A stretch of 37,188 nt of DNA from Protostelium mycophagum. Lineage: Eukaryota; Evosea; Variosea; Protosteliida; Protosteliaceae. The stretch is taken from contig MZNV01002617.1 of assembly GCA_002081555.1 (NCBI GenBank), forward strand, positions 1 through 37,188, read 5' to 3'. Below, one piece after another: positions 1 through 9,664 of the stretch. The translations under genes and the position numbers were made by a program. Numbering within the stretch: the first letter of the stretch is position 1; the number at the start of each line of letters is the position of its first letter. The notes beneath the pieces were generated by a model. The model did no database searches, was not told where the DNA came from, and worked only from the letters and a program-made list of their open reading frames with translations.

Positions 1-400
1 CCTTGATTTTGAGCTTAATGTTTTTTTCAACCTCTTCAATTGTCTCTGAAAGAGCACGATACAAAGTCTTGGCAGAAGCAGGGAGTGCCTTTCGAAACTC
101 TGGACAACATCAGAGGGAACAGTCGATGTTGTGTGGATTCAAATGCAGCTGCATTTTTGGAGAGCCAGCACAGCATTATTCTAATAGCATTGTCTGTTGT
201 GTAAAGAGGTACCAGGAGGCACAGGCTGTCAGACAGGACCTCCAGTATTTTCCAAACCCACCAGTATTGGTTTACATCACCAACAGAGAGGAAGATTCAC
301 TTGCTTTCTTGGAAGAAAGAGTTAAGGGGTGTCCACAGCTTGCAGTAATTGCATTCTTTCCACCCTCCCTCCTTCCCATTGCAATTGATATTGAGGAATA
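1..400 (-). pseudogene. Possible degenerate ORF fragment
   Basis: I do not recognise this stretch. On the minus strand there are three protein-like segments in different frames. One near 270-375 contains the run ASCGHPLTLSSKK. A central one is open for about 85 codons. One near the window edge reads as a helical segment with ALSETIEEVEKNIKLK. They would join only through frame changes, as expected of a decayed mobile-element or gene copy, or of short introns I cannot place. The plus strand also holds one open frame (3-401), so strand and coding status are both uncertain. The feature runs off the left edge of the window. Confidence 0.2.
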
Positions 401-731
401 AATGTCCAATTACGATCATGGGTCCATACATTTGAGAAATGCTATTTTTAGTCACTTACATTTGTAAAAAAACAGTGCAAGGGTTTAGGGTTTATAAGGG
501 GAGAGTTGTAGATAAAACCCAATACATGTCTTCACGGGAGAAATAGAAAAGAAGAAACTCACTGTAAATGTCCAATTACGATTATGGGTCCATACATTTG
601 AGAAATGCTATTTTTAGTCACTTACATTTGTAAAAAAACAGTGCAAGGGTTTAGGGTTTACAAGGGGAGAGTTGTAGATGAAACCCAATACATGTCTTCA
701 CGGGAGAAATAGAAAAGAAGAAACTCACTGT
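400..731. repeat. 166-bp direct tandem duplication (two copies)
   Basis: Copy 1 spans about 400-565 and copy 2 about 566-731, exactly 166 bp apart. I see only three substitutions between them, at AcgatC/Tatggg, ttAtaagg/ttAcaagg and tagatA/Gaaaccc. Each copy contains GGGTTTAGGGTTTA, which resembles a TTTAGGG telomere-type repeat, and a GTTGTAGAT string identical to the extended 3' splice motif used elsewhere in the window. No ORF crosses both copies. The near identity indicates a recent duplication. The flanks up to 934 hold no gene I can support. Confidence 0.93.
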
Positions 732-934
732 GGTTTCGATTGAACCCTCCAAACCCCTGAGCCTGGAGAATGCCATTGTTGTCTGCAAGAAGATCAGTAA
801 CACATGGTGTTTCAGGCAAGATTATCATAAGAGGATCTCAAATGGGATGCTCAATAGACACTCTGATTCGCCCAGGAGAGCATGAGGCCACCATTTTATT
901 TATTTATTACATAAAAATAAATTATCTACACGAT

Positions 935-2223
935 TTATCTCTTCTTTCCTCTGCCGTTCCCGGCAGGTTGCGTCCGTTGATCTTCCTCATCGGCTTTTCT
1001 CTTCTTTTGCATCCTGTCTCTTGTCTTCATCAGTTTCATTCTTTGCTCGGCTTCTTGAAGACTACTTCCCGCCGCGAATAACGGCGTGTCTCTGTACAGA
1101 AAAGTGTATTTCCCGCGCTTTTCAAAGTATTTCGACAGCAACTCGATGCAAGAGCGGAGGTAGTATTTGTATAAGTCTTGAATAAAGATGGAGGAGTGAT
1201 CTTGTTCATGCAGCGGTGCATTGCGGATGTGTAGAGCGTATAGTTCTGGTAGCTTCTTCTCTGGTAAAGCTTCGTCTCTGAACATAAACCCCAGCCGAGG
1301 TCCTTCATCATTTCCCGCCTGATTTCATCTCAATTTTTCATTCATCTACGCTCTTCGTATCTCTTATGTCTACAACGAGAAGAAAAGGCTGACCTCTTGC
1401 ACGGTGACAGGCTCTGCTATGGCAACGAACTTCTTATCTGGAAATCCCAGGATGGTATTGTTGTAATTATCCACCAAGAGGTTGTAGATGACGTGTTTGA
1501 AATCAGCGACTCTGGCATCAGGAAACTTGTTCATGATGTCGGGACGGCTCATGGTGGGCTGCATTTGTAATTCCATAGGTCTGTGATGGATCATGGGCAC
1601 GTCTTTCACATCTACGGATTGCATCAAATGTCGGTTGTGCATATTCTGATTGAGGAGCTGCTGCTGTTGCTGCATGAGATTCTGCATCTGCATAGAGGGA
1701 TGATGCTGAAGAGGTTCGTGAGTGATCATCTCTCTCTGTCCGAAGTTGGCCAAGATGGGTGCCAAGCCCGCATGCTCTGGAGCCTGTTGATTATACATCA
1801 TTGGGGGCCCTCTTGAAGGTGTCACACCTGTGCCAATCTATAAGGAATCAGTATTCAAGCAAACAGATATCCATCTGAGAAATCAGGCGTAAATAGAGGA
1901 AGTGATGTTAAGTTCTTCTCACAATCTCGAGAGACCTGTCGACAGCATTATGATTCCTCTCCATGATGGCATGAAAGTCTTTCTCTGATTGACTTTGATT
2001 CCTCATGATTATCAGAGGATGTATCTGTTTCAGAATCAGTTCGATGTGACTCTGTTGTATACTTTACTTCTGGTCGTGGATGAAGAGCAGGAAATCCGAG
2101 GGTCCCTCGAGAGGCGTTACCAGGTGGGATGATAGAAGGTCTCGCGATATGAGAGGGAGAGATCAAGTCTTCTGGTGAGCCCAATTCTGAACTCTGTTGT
2201 AGTTGCTCCTCCTCTTGGGACAT
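935..2223 (-). CDS. Gln/Met-rich protein of unknown function
   Basis: I do not recognise the family. The start is the ATG at 2223 (MSQEEEQLQQ) and the stop is at 935. The product joins four phase-consistent exons. First comes an acidic, Ser/Pro-rich N-terminus. A short exon follows an intron ending ...CTGAAACAG. A central Gln/Met/His-rich part has a poly-Gln run near 1655-1670 and then a better-ordered stretch containing VADFKHVIYNLLVDNY. The last exon ends in a strongly basic tail (KKRKADEEDQ, then GRGKKR) that looks like a nuclear localisation signal. Composition suggests a nuclear or transcription-related factor, which is inference. The SET gene lies divergently on the other side of about 300 bp. 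Confidence 0.6.
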
Positions 2224-2530
2224 ATTCTATTTCTTGGGTTGAGAAGGGAGATGTGAACGTGTGTCTGTGGTGCTCAAGAACTAAAAGCGGAACAGCCAGC
2301 AGTTTCAACAGAATGCAAATTATCCGCCAATTTCCGTTCAAAAAAAGTCAAAGTGCGGCGAAAGAGGTTCAGAACAGCATTTAAAGACTCTGGAAAGGTG
2401 TCCCATCTTTCTTTATCCAACATGATAAGCAAAATCTATTGCGATTGTTGTTGGTGGGAAATATCGTGATCAGATCACAAACTACAACGGCATCGGAAAA
2501 TTGTGTTCGGATCATTTCAGAACAACATCA
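2224..2530. promoter_or_regulatory. Divergent promoter region
   Basis: This roughly 300-bp gap separates two divergently transcribed genes and so should hold both promoters. It contains GATCAGATCACAA at 2468-2480, 50 bp upstream of the SET gene ATG. The same 13-mer occurs at 32472-32484, just upstream of the NAT10 ATG. No clear TATA box was identified. Confidence 0.4.
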
Positions 2531-4665
2531 ATGAATGCATTTATTCTGTTGATCTGCCTTCTGCTTCTTCATTGTACGACAGCTGTACCAAGTGAGTATA
2601 AATGATGGAGTCTTTATTAACTCAAATAGATGAGCAACAGCTCCAGGATTTCGAGAAGTGGTGGCGAGGAAGAGCGAAGATGACCGATCTCCAAATAGGT
2701 CGCACATGGACAGAACAATTAAGACCGGGTGTCTTTGCTTCCCGAGATGTAGAGGTGGAATTCATTTTGGAGTTTCATAATTTTGATCGGAGAAGGAAGA
2801 TGATGTCTTATTTGAAGTCGATCCTTCAAAGATCATCACAAGGGAAGTCATCAGAAATCAAGAGGGTCTGAGCAAGGTACGTTCCTTTCAATCACTACTT
2901 CGATATTCCAGTGCACATCAGATTATCCTGATACTCTTTGTCAAAGCAGACCACATCCATATACATTTGGAAGCACCGCAAACATTACCACATCAATAAT
3001 GTAAACAGATGGCTGACGAAGTGTTCAATCGCTACACGAATGATAAAGAGAATGACCCCGGATTTTATGAATTACTGACTGTGTATATTTTATACGAGAG
3101 ATATTACAACCCCTCTTCTGTCTGGAAGCCTTGGCTCGGTAACTTTGGGTTTATTGACGCGATGATGTCGACGTCGACTGATGATGTACAGATGTACTTC
3201 CAGAGGTGAAGGATATGGATAATGTCCTCTTCTGGTCTTTCTCGGAATTGAAAGAGCTGACGGGGTCCCCTCTCTTTCGTGAGTTTTTTCAAAAGATTCC
3301 GATGATTAGAAAGTTTTGAATTTGATAATGTGTGTCATTTTTTTAGAGATTTTATTTTTATTTGGCGGGTCTTTTCTACGAGGTTAATCGAGCTAGAAAG
3401 AGCTCGTGATAGAAGGGCCGAAGTTGTAGAGCATTACAGATGGCTAGAAGATTCTATTTTCGAGGTCAGCACCCATTCACCGAATTTTCATTGAGATTTC
3501 ACAGAATTACCCGAAGATATTCCCAGTGAAGCCCACGATGGAGCAGTACAAATGGGCCGTCTCCATCGTGCGTTCCAGGAACAGTCAGCTTTTAATCGAC
3601 AATGTCATACAATACGTCATCATCCCTTTTTATGATATGATGCGACACGCACCTCAAGACATAACCATGGTAACGTGGAAATCTACAACGTTGTAGGTTC
3701 TGAGAAGATTCAGGGATATTACGTGTACAATCCGAACAAAAAGACAATAGAGGTAACATCAAGAAGATCTTATGAGAAGGGAGATGAGGTGAAATTTCAG
3801 TGCAATTCCACATCGAAGATTCTAAGCAATTTTAGATATTCGCTTTTTGGGGAGAGAAGTGTAACTCGGAATTATTGGACTTTTACAGCTTCATCATAGA
3901 GGACAATATCTTTGATTGCGTGCACATTTCTGACTTTGTGCTGCACGAATCGGACCCTTTATTCAAGCAAAAGAGAATTCTCTTCGACAGGTCACAGAGC
4001 TCGTGAGTCTTTCTACAATTAACATTTTTATTACGGAAAATACACTTTTCATTTGGATAAAACGCTGACGTCAGCAGTCTCGCCAAATTGAAAATTGTAA
4101 AGCAAGGAATTTCGAGCGAGTTGTTGCGTGTTCTGAGAGCAATTACAATCTCAGAAGATGAGCTTGACACTGCTCTTTTGTTAAGCGGTGTGTCAGACGA
4201 GCCTTTGTCTGTCAGGAGTGAGGGTGCCATTTTTAACAAATTAGCAGACATGTGTAGAACAGCCTTGGGAGTGTATCCCAGTACTATCGAGGTGAGTTTT
4301 CTGCAGAGAATTGCAGAAGGATCGATGAAGATAATATATTGAGGATAATATATTGAGGATGATATATTGAGGATAATATATTGAGGATAATATATTGAGG
4401 ATAGACAGGATGACGAGAATAAATTGAGAGAGAGATTACCACGAAGGAGAGAATTGGCCATCCGTGTTCGATTAGCGGAGAAGAAGATATTGCTCGCTGC
4501 TGGTATGCAACTAGAATTTTTTAATTAAAAATGAAAATGTTCCTTGATGCGCGTTGCATTATCCTATAAGTTCTCTGATGTTTGGTAGGTATTAAGGCGA
4601 TGAATGAGGCGGAGAGATGGGGCAGAGTATATCAAGAGGAAGAGAGAAATAGAGATGAATTATAA
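2531..4665 (+). CDS. SET-domain (SETD3/RuBisCO-LSMT-like) methyltransferase with signal peptide and RDEL tail
   Basis: This gene predicts a SET-family lysine/histidine methyltransferase. The start is the ATG at 2531, giving a strongly hydrophobic leader (MNAFILLICLLLLHCTTAVP) typical of a signal peptide. A 38-nt intron (2592-2629) follows. Family features in order are GVFASRD, EDDVLFEVDP, an E..YYNPSSVWKPWL segment, LPEVKDMDNVLFWS and the mid-domain W.VSIVRSR. Then come HGNVEIYNV, a YEKGDEV strand and an Ile/Glu/Asn-rich FIIEDN-like turn. The C-terminal part (about 4078-4530) looks like the helical substrate-binding domain, including RELAIRVRLAEKKILLAA. The last exon starts at 4589 and ends in Arg-Asp-Glu-Leu before TAA at 4663-4665. 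Leader plus RDEL predicts ER-lumen residence, which is unusual for this family. The reading frame appears to shift by one base near 3640-3665, and the usual Asn-His of the SET core reads as Arg-His there. It could therefore be a recent pseudogene or carry a sequence error. Confidence 0.75.
3465..3504 (+). repeat. Intron of the 11-bp palindrome family (SET gene)
   Basis: This 40-nt intron contains the units ACCCATTC (3471), GAATTTTC (3482) and GAGATTTC (3493). They are spaced exactly 11 bp apart, and the last one ends just before ACAG. Confidence 0.7.
4328..4403 (+). repeat. 14-bp tandem repeat inside an intron
   Basis: About five copies of AGGATAATATATTG occur back to back, with one copy carrying G for A. 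They lie within the SET gene intron that begins at the GTGAG after ...PSTIE and ends at about 4408 (GACAG). The repeat makes up most of that intron, so copy-number change would alter intron length but not the protein. Confidence 0.9.
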
Positions 4666-4739
4666 AACATTCAAATTGAAAAGCTGTATCTCAACAGCTC
4701 CAGTGCAATTAATATATATTACGCCCCACATACATCGGA

Positions 4740-7430
4740 CTACACCTCATTTTCCGTCAGGGCACTTTCCTCGCATTGAGAGACAATGTTCAATTTACTA
4801 ACAAGGCATTTCTCAAATGCAGATTGAAGATCCTTCTTGCAGACAAAGTATAGCGACATTCGATAGATCACATCTACATTCTCTTCGGGTGGACAGTCGT
4901 ATTGGATTCTTACGGGGTCATTGTAGATTGGTTTATGTTTTTCTGATCCTTCATTATTTACTTTTTCATTATTGAGTCAGTTGACACAGAGCTAAAGAAA
5001 GATTTATCTCATACTCTTGTGTAGTTATTTGTGAGGTTTTTGATTCTGATTTGCCTCGTTGTAGATGTAGGGTTTCATTTGTTGGTAGAATATTTTCTAT
5101 ATCTCCATCTGTGAGATTGATAATTTCATACTTCTTATGTGCTTATTTATCGCCTTCCTCATCTAAAAAAATCACCCCAATTCTGTACAGGTTGTTGAAT
5201 TTCCTCATGTTGGTTTTGCATTTGTACATTTTTTATCCACTCGATCTAGGAGCCTCAATTTTCTGTCAGGATGTTCTCGGAAATTCTACCTCTGCCCCAG
5301 ACAGATCATAAGAGATAGTATGAATGTCACGTAGTTCACAAGGGACATCCACACCCTCACAATATCTTAGCAGTGACGTCATCACTCTACCGGAATTTTC
5401 AGTGAAATCAGCACGATTACAATGAAAAGAGGAAAATCATATCGTTCTCTGTATTTTTATATTTGTATTTACATGTTTAAAATGCGTGGTTATTTTCTGG
5501 ACAGTCGGCCTTTAATATCTTCGATATATAGAAATTAAACTAAAAATTCATCAATATCTGTCCATCTGATCATCACTTACTTGTGTCTCTTCTGTCTGAC
5601 TCGATGTAGATGCGTTTTTACTTGTTGTAGATGTGGTTTTTGGGGGGGCCTGGTCACCCTCTGCCTCCGGGAAATTTACATTATGTGATATTGGTGTGAG
5701 TTGTAGTGTCTCATCATCTTTCGTCATGATCAGAGGTATCTGTTCTATTTTTAGAATTATTACGAAATAGAATCACCTTTTTCCGCCGTGTCTTGGACCT
5801 CATGATCTTCTCTTGCACAACTTCACCCTCTTCCTCTGAATCTGAATGCCACAGGGTTGGCTGATGGAGGTTATTGTACATCTACAACGAGAGAAATGAT
5901 CAGTACCGTCGTCTCTGCACTAAAATTATTTTCGCTCTCACTCTCTGAATTTCTCGATTCTTCCCCAAATTCCTGAGTATTTCAGCGAAATTTCAGTGAT
6001 TATCCTTGTTCTGGTGATGGATATAGAGGCTAACTTTATGGTGACTTTTATAAATATAGAGTATGCCCTCTGTACAAAGAATAATATCCGTCGCTCTACT
6101 ATTAGTTATTGTTTTACCTTGTTAAGTTCTGGGACGACTTTAGATATATTATTATAAAATTTCCTCTGTCTTTTAGTCGAATCTGGTGTCTGCTCGGAAT
6201 CAGATCCCAAAGATGTCTATGTGTATGACTCTAAAATTGTCATCATCAATCACCTCGGAGGTCGATGCTGAATTAGATTGAAGAGGTCGTCTGATTTTGG
6301 GGACATCTTCCAATTTCATCTCGACTACAGGTATTCCAGAAGATCTTGTCGCTCTTCTTGTTGGATCAGGCTTCATCTTTTGTCGATTCTGTGGATATGA
6401 ATCAAGATCGTAGATCGCGATGATGATAACCTTTTGTTGTGTACAATCTATTTCTGGGTTTTCTGAAGAGTCTAGTGCGGGTGTTGTGTTTATTGCAGAG
6501 CTTCTCTACATGGAATCAGCATCTGTGATACCTTCACAGTCGATGTCTTCATTTAATTGAGATAATAAAGCGGCTGTGCTGCAATATTCACCTCCACATA
6601 CAACTATAGACGGGAGTCTATGCACCTATAGAACGATGCAACAAAAGTATTGCCGTATCAAGAGGATTATGAGTTTACGAGAATGGATGTCAGAGAATCG
6701 AGAATTAATGTACCCTTCTAGAGGTAGCAGCATAAACTTCCTCCTCTTCTGAGGCCTTTTCGTTCTCGTGGTCACTATCACTCTTCTGCAAATTGTCATT
6801 TTTCGTCTTCTTAAGCGATGTACAAAGGACAATAGGATCGTAAAAACATTTGCAGAGAGTTGCACTCACCGCTGTTCGTCTCTTCTGCCTTCGAGAACGT
6901 TCCCGGAGTATCATTTTGGTGTCGATTGACGCAACAATCGGACTCTGTGATTTTGTTTCGGGCTTTATAGTATCCGCTGTCGCTGCTGCTTCGATTGGCG
7001 GTCGGTTCTGGGTGGATGTTAACAAAAATGTTCAGACACATTTTTGTGAGATTAAGACTCGACTCACCCTCCTCCTAGATGATATAGGCGTGGTTCTCTC
7101 AATAAGAACATCCTCTATTTCGATTAGCATACAGAAAAAAAAATGTAAGAATGTAATGCTGCCAGGCGAGAAAGTGATACCTTCAGGTGATGTTTTTGAT
7201 TCTCTCATGCCTCTCTCGTTGGTCCTCCCTCAAACTTCTGTGCGATCGCGCCTTCAGTGTTTTCCACCTGGAATCTGCGAGCAAACGCGAAATTCTTGGG
7301 TGTGATGACAGTTTCAAGATATAACGTTTTATTTGGTTTGAGCTTGATCACCACGACAACAATCTCTCTTTGTGTGGGTTCTGCATGGAATGGTCTTCTT
7401 TGTTCATTGTGAATATCTGTCTAAAATAAA
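4740..7430 (-). CDS. Acidic, Ser/Thr-rich protein of unknown function
   Basis: I do not recognise the family. The stop is the TAG read at 4742-4740. The start is unresolved; the most upstream coding-like exon lies at about 7250-7427 and reads ...EIVVVVIKLKPNKTLYLETVITPKNF with no in-frame ATG, so a short first exon is missing. The middle of the gene (about 5300-7050) is low-complexity. It includes acidic runs such as HSDSEEEGEVVQEK and DSDHENEKASEEEEVY, a Thr/Ser block around 5590-5680, and basic patches such as RSKTRRKK. The last exon is more ordered and includes VIYRMSLYFVCKKDLQSAFEKC. The composition suggests a fast-evolving, perhaps nuclear protein with two more conserved ends. The convergent gap to the SET gene is only about 75 bp. 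Exon joins between 5000 and 6700 are not reliable. Confidence 0.45.
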
Positions 7431-7470
7431 TCTGGATTGTTGCATCATTTAACAATAAATAAACACCCAC

Positions 7471-9232
7471 CTATGTCCCGTACAGACCAGGAAAAAAGAA
7501 AGAGAAATACTTAAAGTGGTATACCAGAAATGACACTGGAAAGCTGACGGTGCTGCACAGTACGCAGAAGGCCAGGAGGGGATACTCATAGAAATACCGG
7601 AGCGACGACAGCACCGAGGGTGAAACTTTCGCTCTATAATTCACAAACAAAAATATAGCTCCAATTGTGACCAAAATTCCCTGCATGCCGATGATGATGG
7701 TGAAAGATCCCTGTAGCGGGGTCAAACCAAAATATCCCATTGTGGAGATGGCGTCATCATTGAAGGGGTACACATTTGGGTTTCCAAGTCGTGAGACCAA
7801 AAGGACAATTGTCACTGATATCATAGTTATCTGACATCGTCAGTTTGCGACAATGGTGGAATCAAGCTCACCAAGCTGGCGAGGCCTGTCATGCAGATAT
7901 ATGCGCATTGTATTTCTCCCCGCTCCGCGTGTACAACCCCTCTTGTTGGATACATAACCTGAATCATCTATCAATTTCGTTGAAAATTGGATGAAAATTG
8001 GTAACCTTGTCGAGATACGCGTCAAGTCGGTCGAGTTGTAGAAAGATGATCAATCTCCTCTTGATGCTGTGGTAAATATTGAAGCAAGATAATTCCACCC
8101 TCGACAGCATCAAGATCTCCACAACGATAGTCGAAGCCACTGTGGCCGGACTGGAGCGATTGAGAAGCATCAGTGACGTCATCGTATGATGTATGGCGTC
8201 GATCTGAAGGGCCGCAGAATTTGACGCCAGAAATCCTATGTTTTGATGATATAATCTGGGAATATTAATACCAACAAAATTTGTAATCGCACCTGAACAG
8301 AACCCTCTTGATAATGTATTTCACCACACCATACAGGAAATTGACGATGATCTGCATGGCGGGAATATTCACGCTGTACCCAAACGCGATGATATAAAGA
8401 GCTGAAGAGACATAAAATATTGTTGTGACTGTCCCTCTCGTCATGAATCGTCGATACCGTATTTTTCCTGAACTCACTTAGATGAATACAATTGAAAATG
8501 TCACCTGACGGGCTAGTTCTAAATTCTTTTGTGATAGCAAAATAATATAAATAGGTACAAGGGGCCAGACATAGGGCTTGTGGTATTGTGTTGAAAGGAA
8601 AGTTCAAAACAAACACCCACAGCATTGTACATGGAATTCCGGTACCCATCCACACCAGCAGTGGCATCCAATAAAAAGGATTGCTCACACATCTGGGAAT
8701 GTCATCAAAAATCACAAACAGAAAGACGCACCTCTGCTCGGGAAAATAAAGCGGAAAAGATGCCAATGAGGCACCGAACATTCCAAAGCCGAGAGCTGGT
8801 GATAACACCAGAAGGAAGACAGGAGGAAATCGTAATTGACCTTCTGATTTTAGCAGGTGATGAGATGTCACACCAATCTAAAGCACCTACCAGCATCATA
8901 AGGTGAGCCGATCAAGAGTATTGTGAAGGCAGCGAACGCTAAAATCACTCCTAATGCTGCCGCCAACATCTTTGGGACCTCCCTTTTCTCCAACAGCGGG
9001 ACTTCATACTCTAATTTATCACCATCAGGAATGTCATACTCTGATTTAGCATCACCAACAGCTTCCACCTCTACGATGATCGGAACACCTATCTCTTCAG
9101 ATCTACAAGTCTTGTGCAATTCTGACCTCCTTCACTGTTCCCACAAGGCTCAAAAGGCCTAACTTTATCGTCGATCATGCTACGATGATTGTGACGAAGC
9201 TATTTCTGTGTACCTTCCTTTTCTGCATCCAT
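7471..9232 (-). CDS. Multi-pass membrane protein, unknown family
   Basis: The start is the ATG at 9232 (MDAEKE) and the stop is TAG at 7471-7473, after FFPGLYGT. A short acidic cytosolic-type N-terminus (IPDGDKLEYEVPLLEK) leads to the first membrane helix (LAAALGVILAFAAFTILLIG). Further hydrophobic segments follow in successive exons: VFLLVLSPALGFGMFGASL, WMPLLVWMGTGIPCTMLWVF, an IIAFGYSVNIPAMQIIV region, two near the C-terminus (MISVTIVLLVSRLG and GILVTIGAIFLFVNY), and LLAFCVLCSTVSFPVSFLV. I count about eight to ten potential spans. Introns are short and phase-compatible. One near 9090-9125 must be about 34 nt long. I see no transporter or receptor signature and assign no function. Confidence 0.65.
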
Positions 9233-9664
9233 CGTGTAACTTAGTAACTGTAGTTTCGTTCTCCGGATTGAATTTGACTCAGTCGAGGCCTGGAAGCCCC
9301 GTGTCTAAAATAAAAATTCGGAACCGTCAGCATGTCAGACCTAAATAATCTCATTTCTGGCCAACTATCATTCCATTGTCTAATTGGACTTATTTTATGA
9401 CAGTAAGCACGTAAGATCATGCAAAATGAATATGCAGCACAACTATCAATTCGTCAGCACCATCTACAGTCTCACCAATGCTGTGGTTTCCTGGACCGAC
9501 CGTCAAGTTGCTCTGGCGCAAATCAATTTATAAACAAATTATTTTACATTTCTGAGGGGCAACTTCTGGAGCGCAAAATCATTGTAGTGGCTGTCAAAAG
9601 CGAGGTTTGCTGTCTGATCCGGCTTGTCCATTTTCTTTCGAGGTCAAAACTTCGAACACCCACG
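9233..9664. other. Intergenic region, divergent
   Basis: This is about 430 bp between the minus-strand membrane protein and the plus-strand DD3-3-like gene, and presumably holds both promoters. An open plus frame runs in from 9419 but has no coding character before the signal peptide start at 9665. I see no RNA gene or repeat here. Confidence 0.5.

Noticed and set aside
2916-3007. Coding exon reading YPDTLCQSRPHPYTFG in the SET gene
   Set aside because: It cannot be joined in phase to the next exon, whereas one intron from 2879 to about 3008 restores the family alignment.
3669-3696. 27-nt intron ending GTTGTAG to explain the SET frame break
   Set aside because: It is shorter than nearly all supported introns, and the downstream frame after it reaches a stop.
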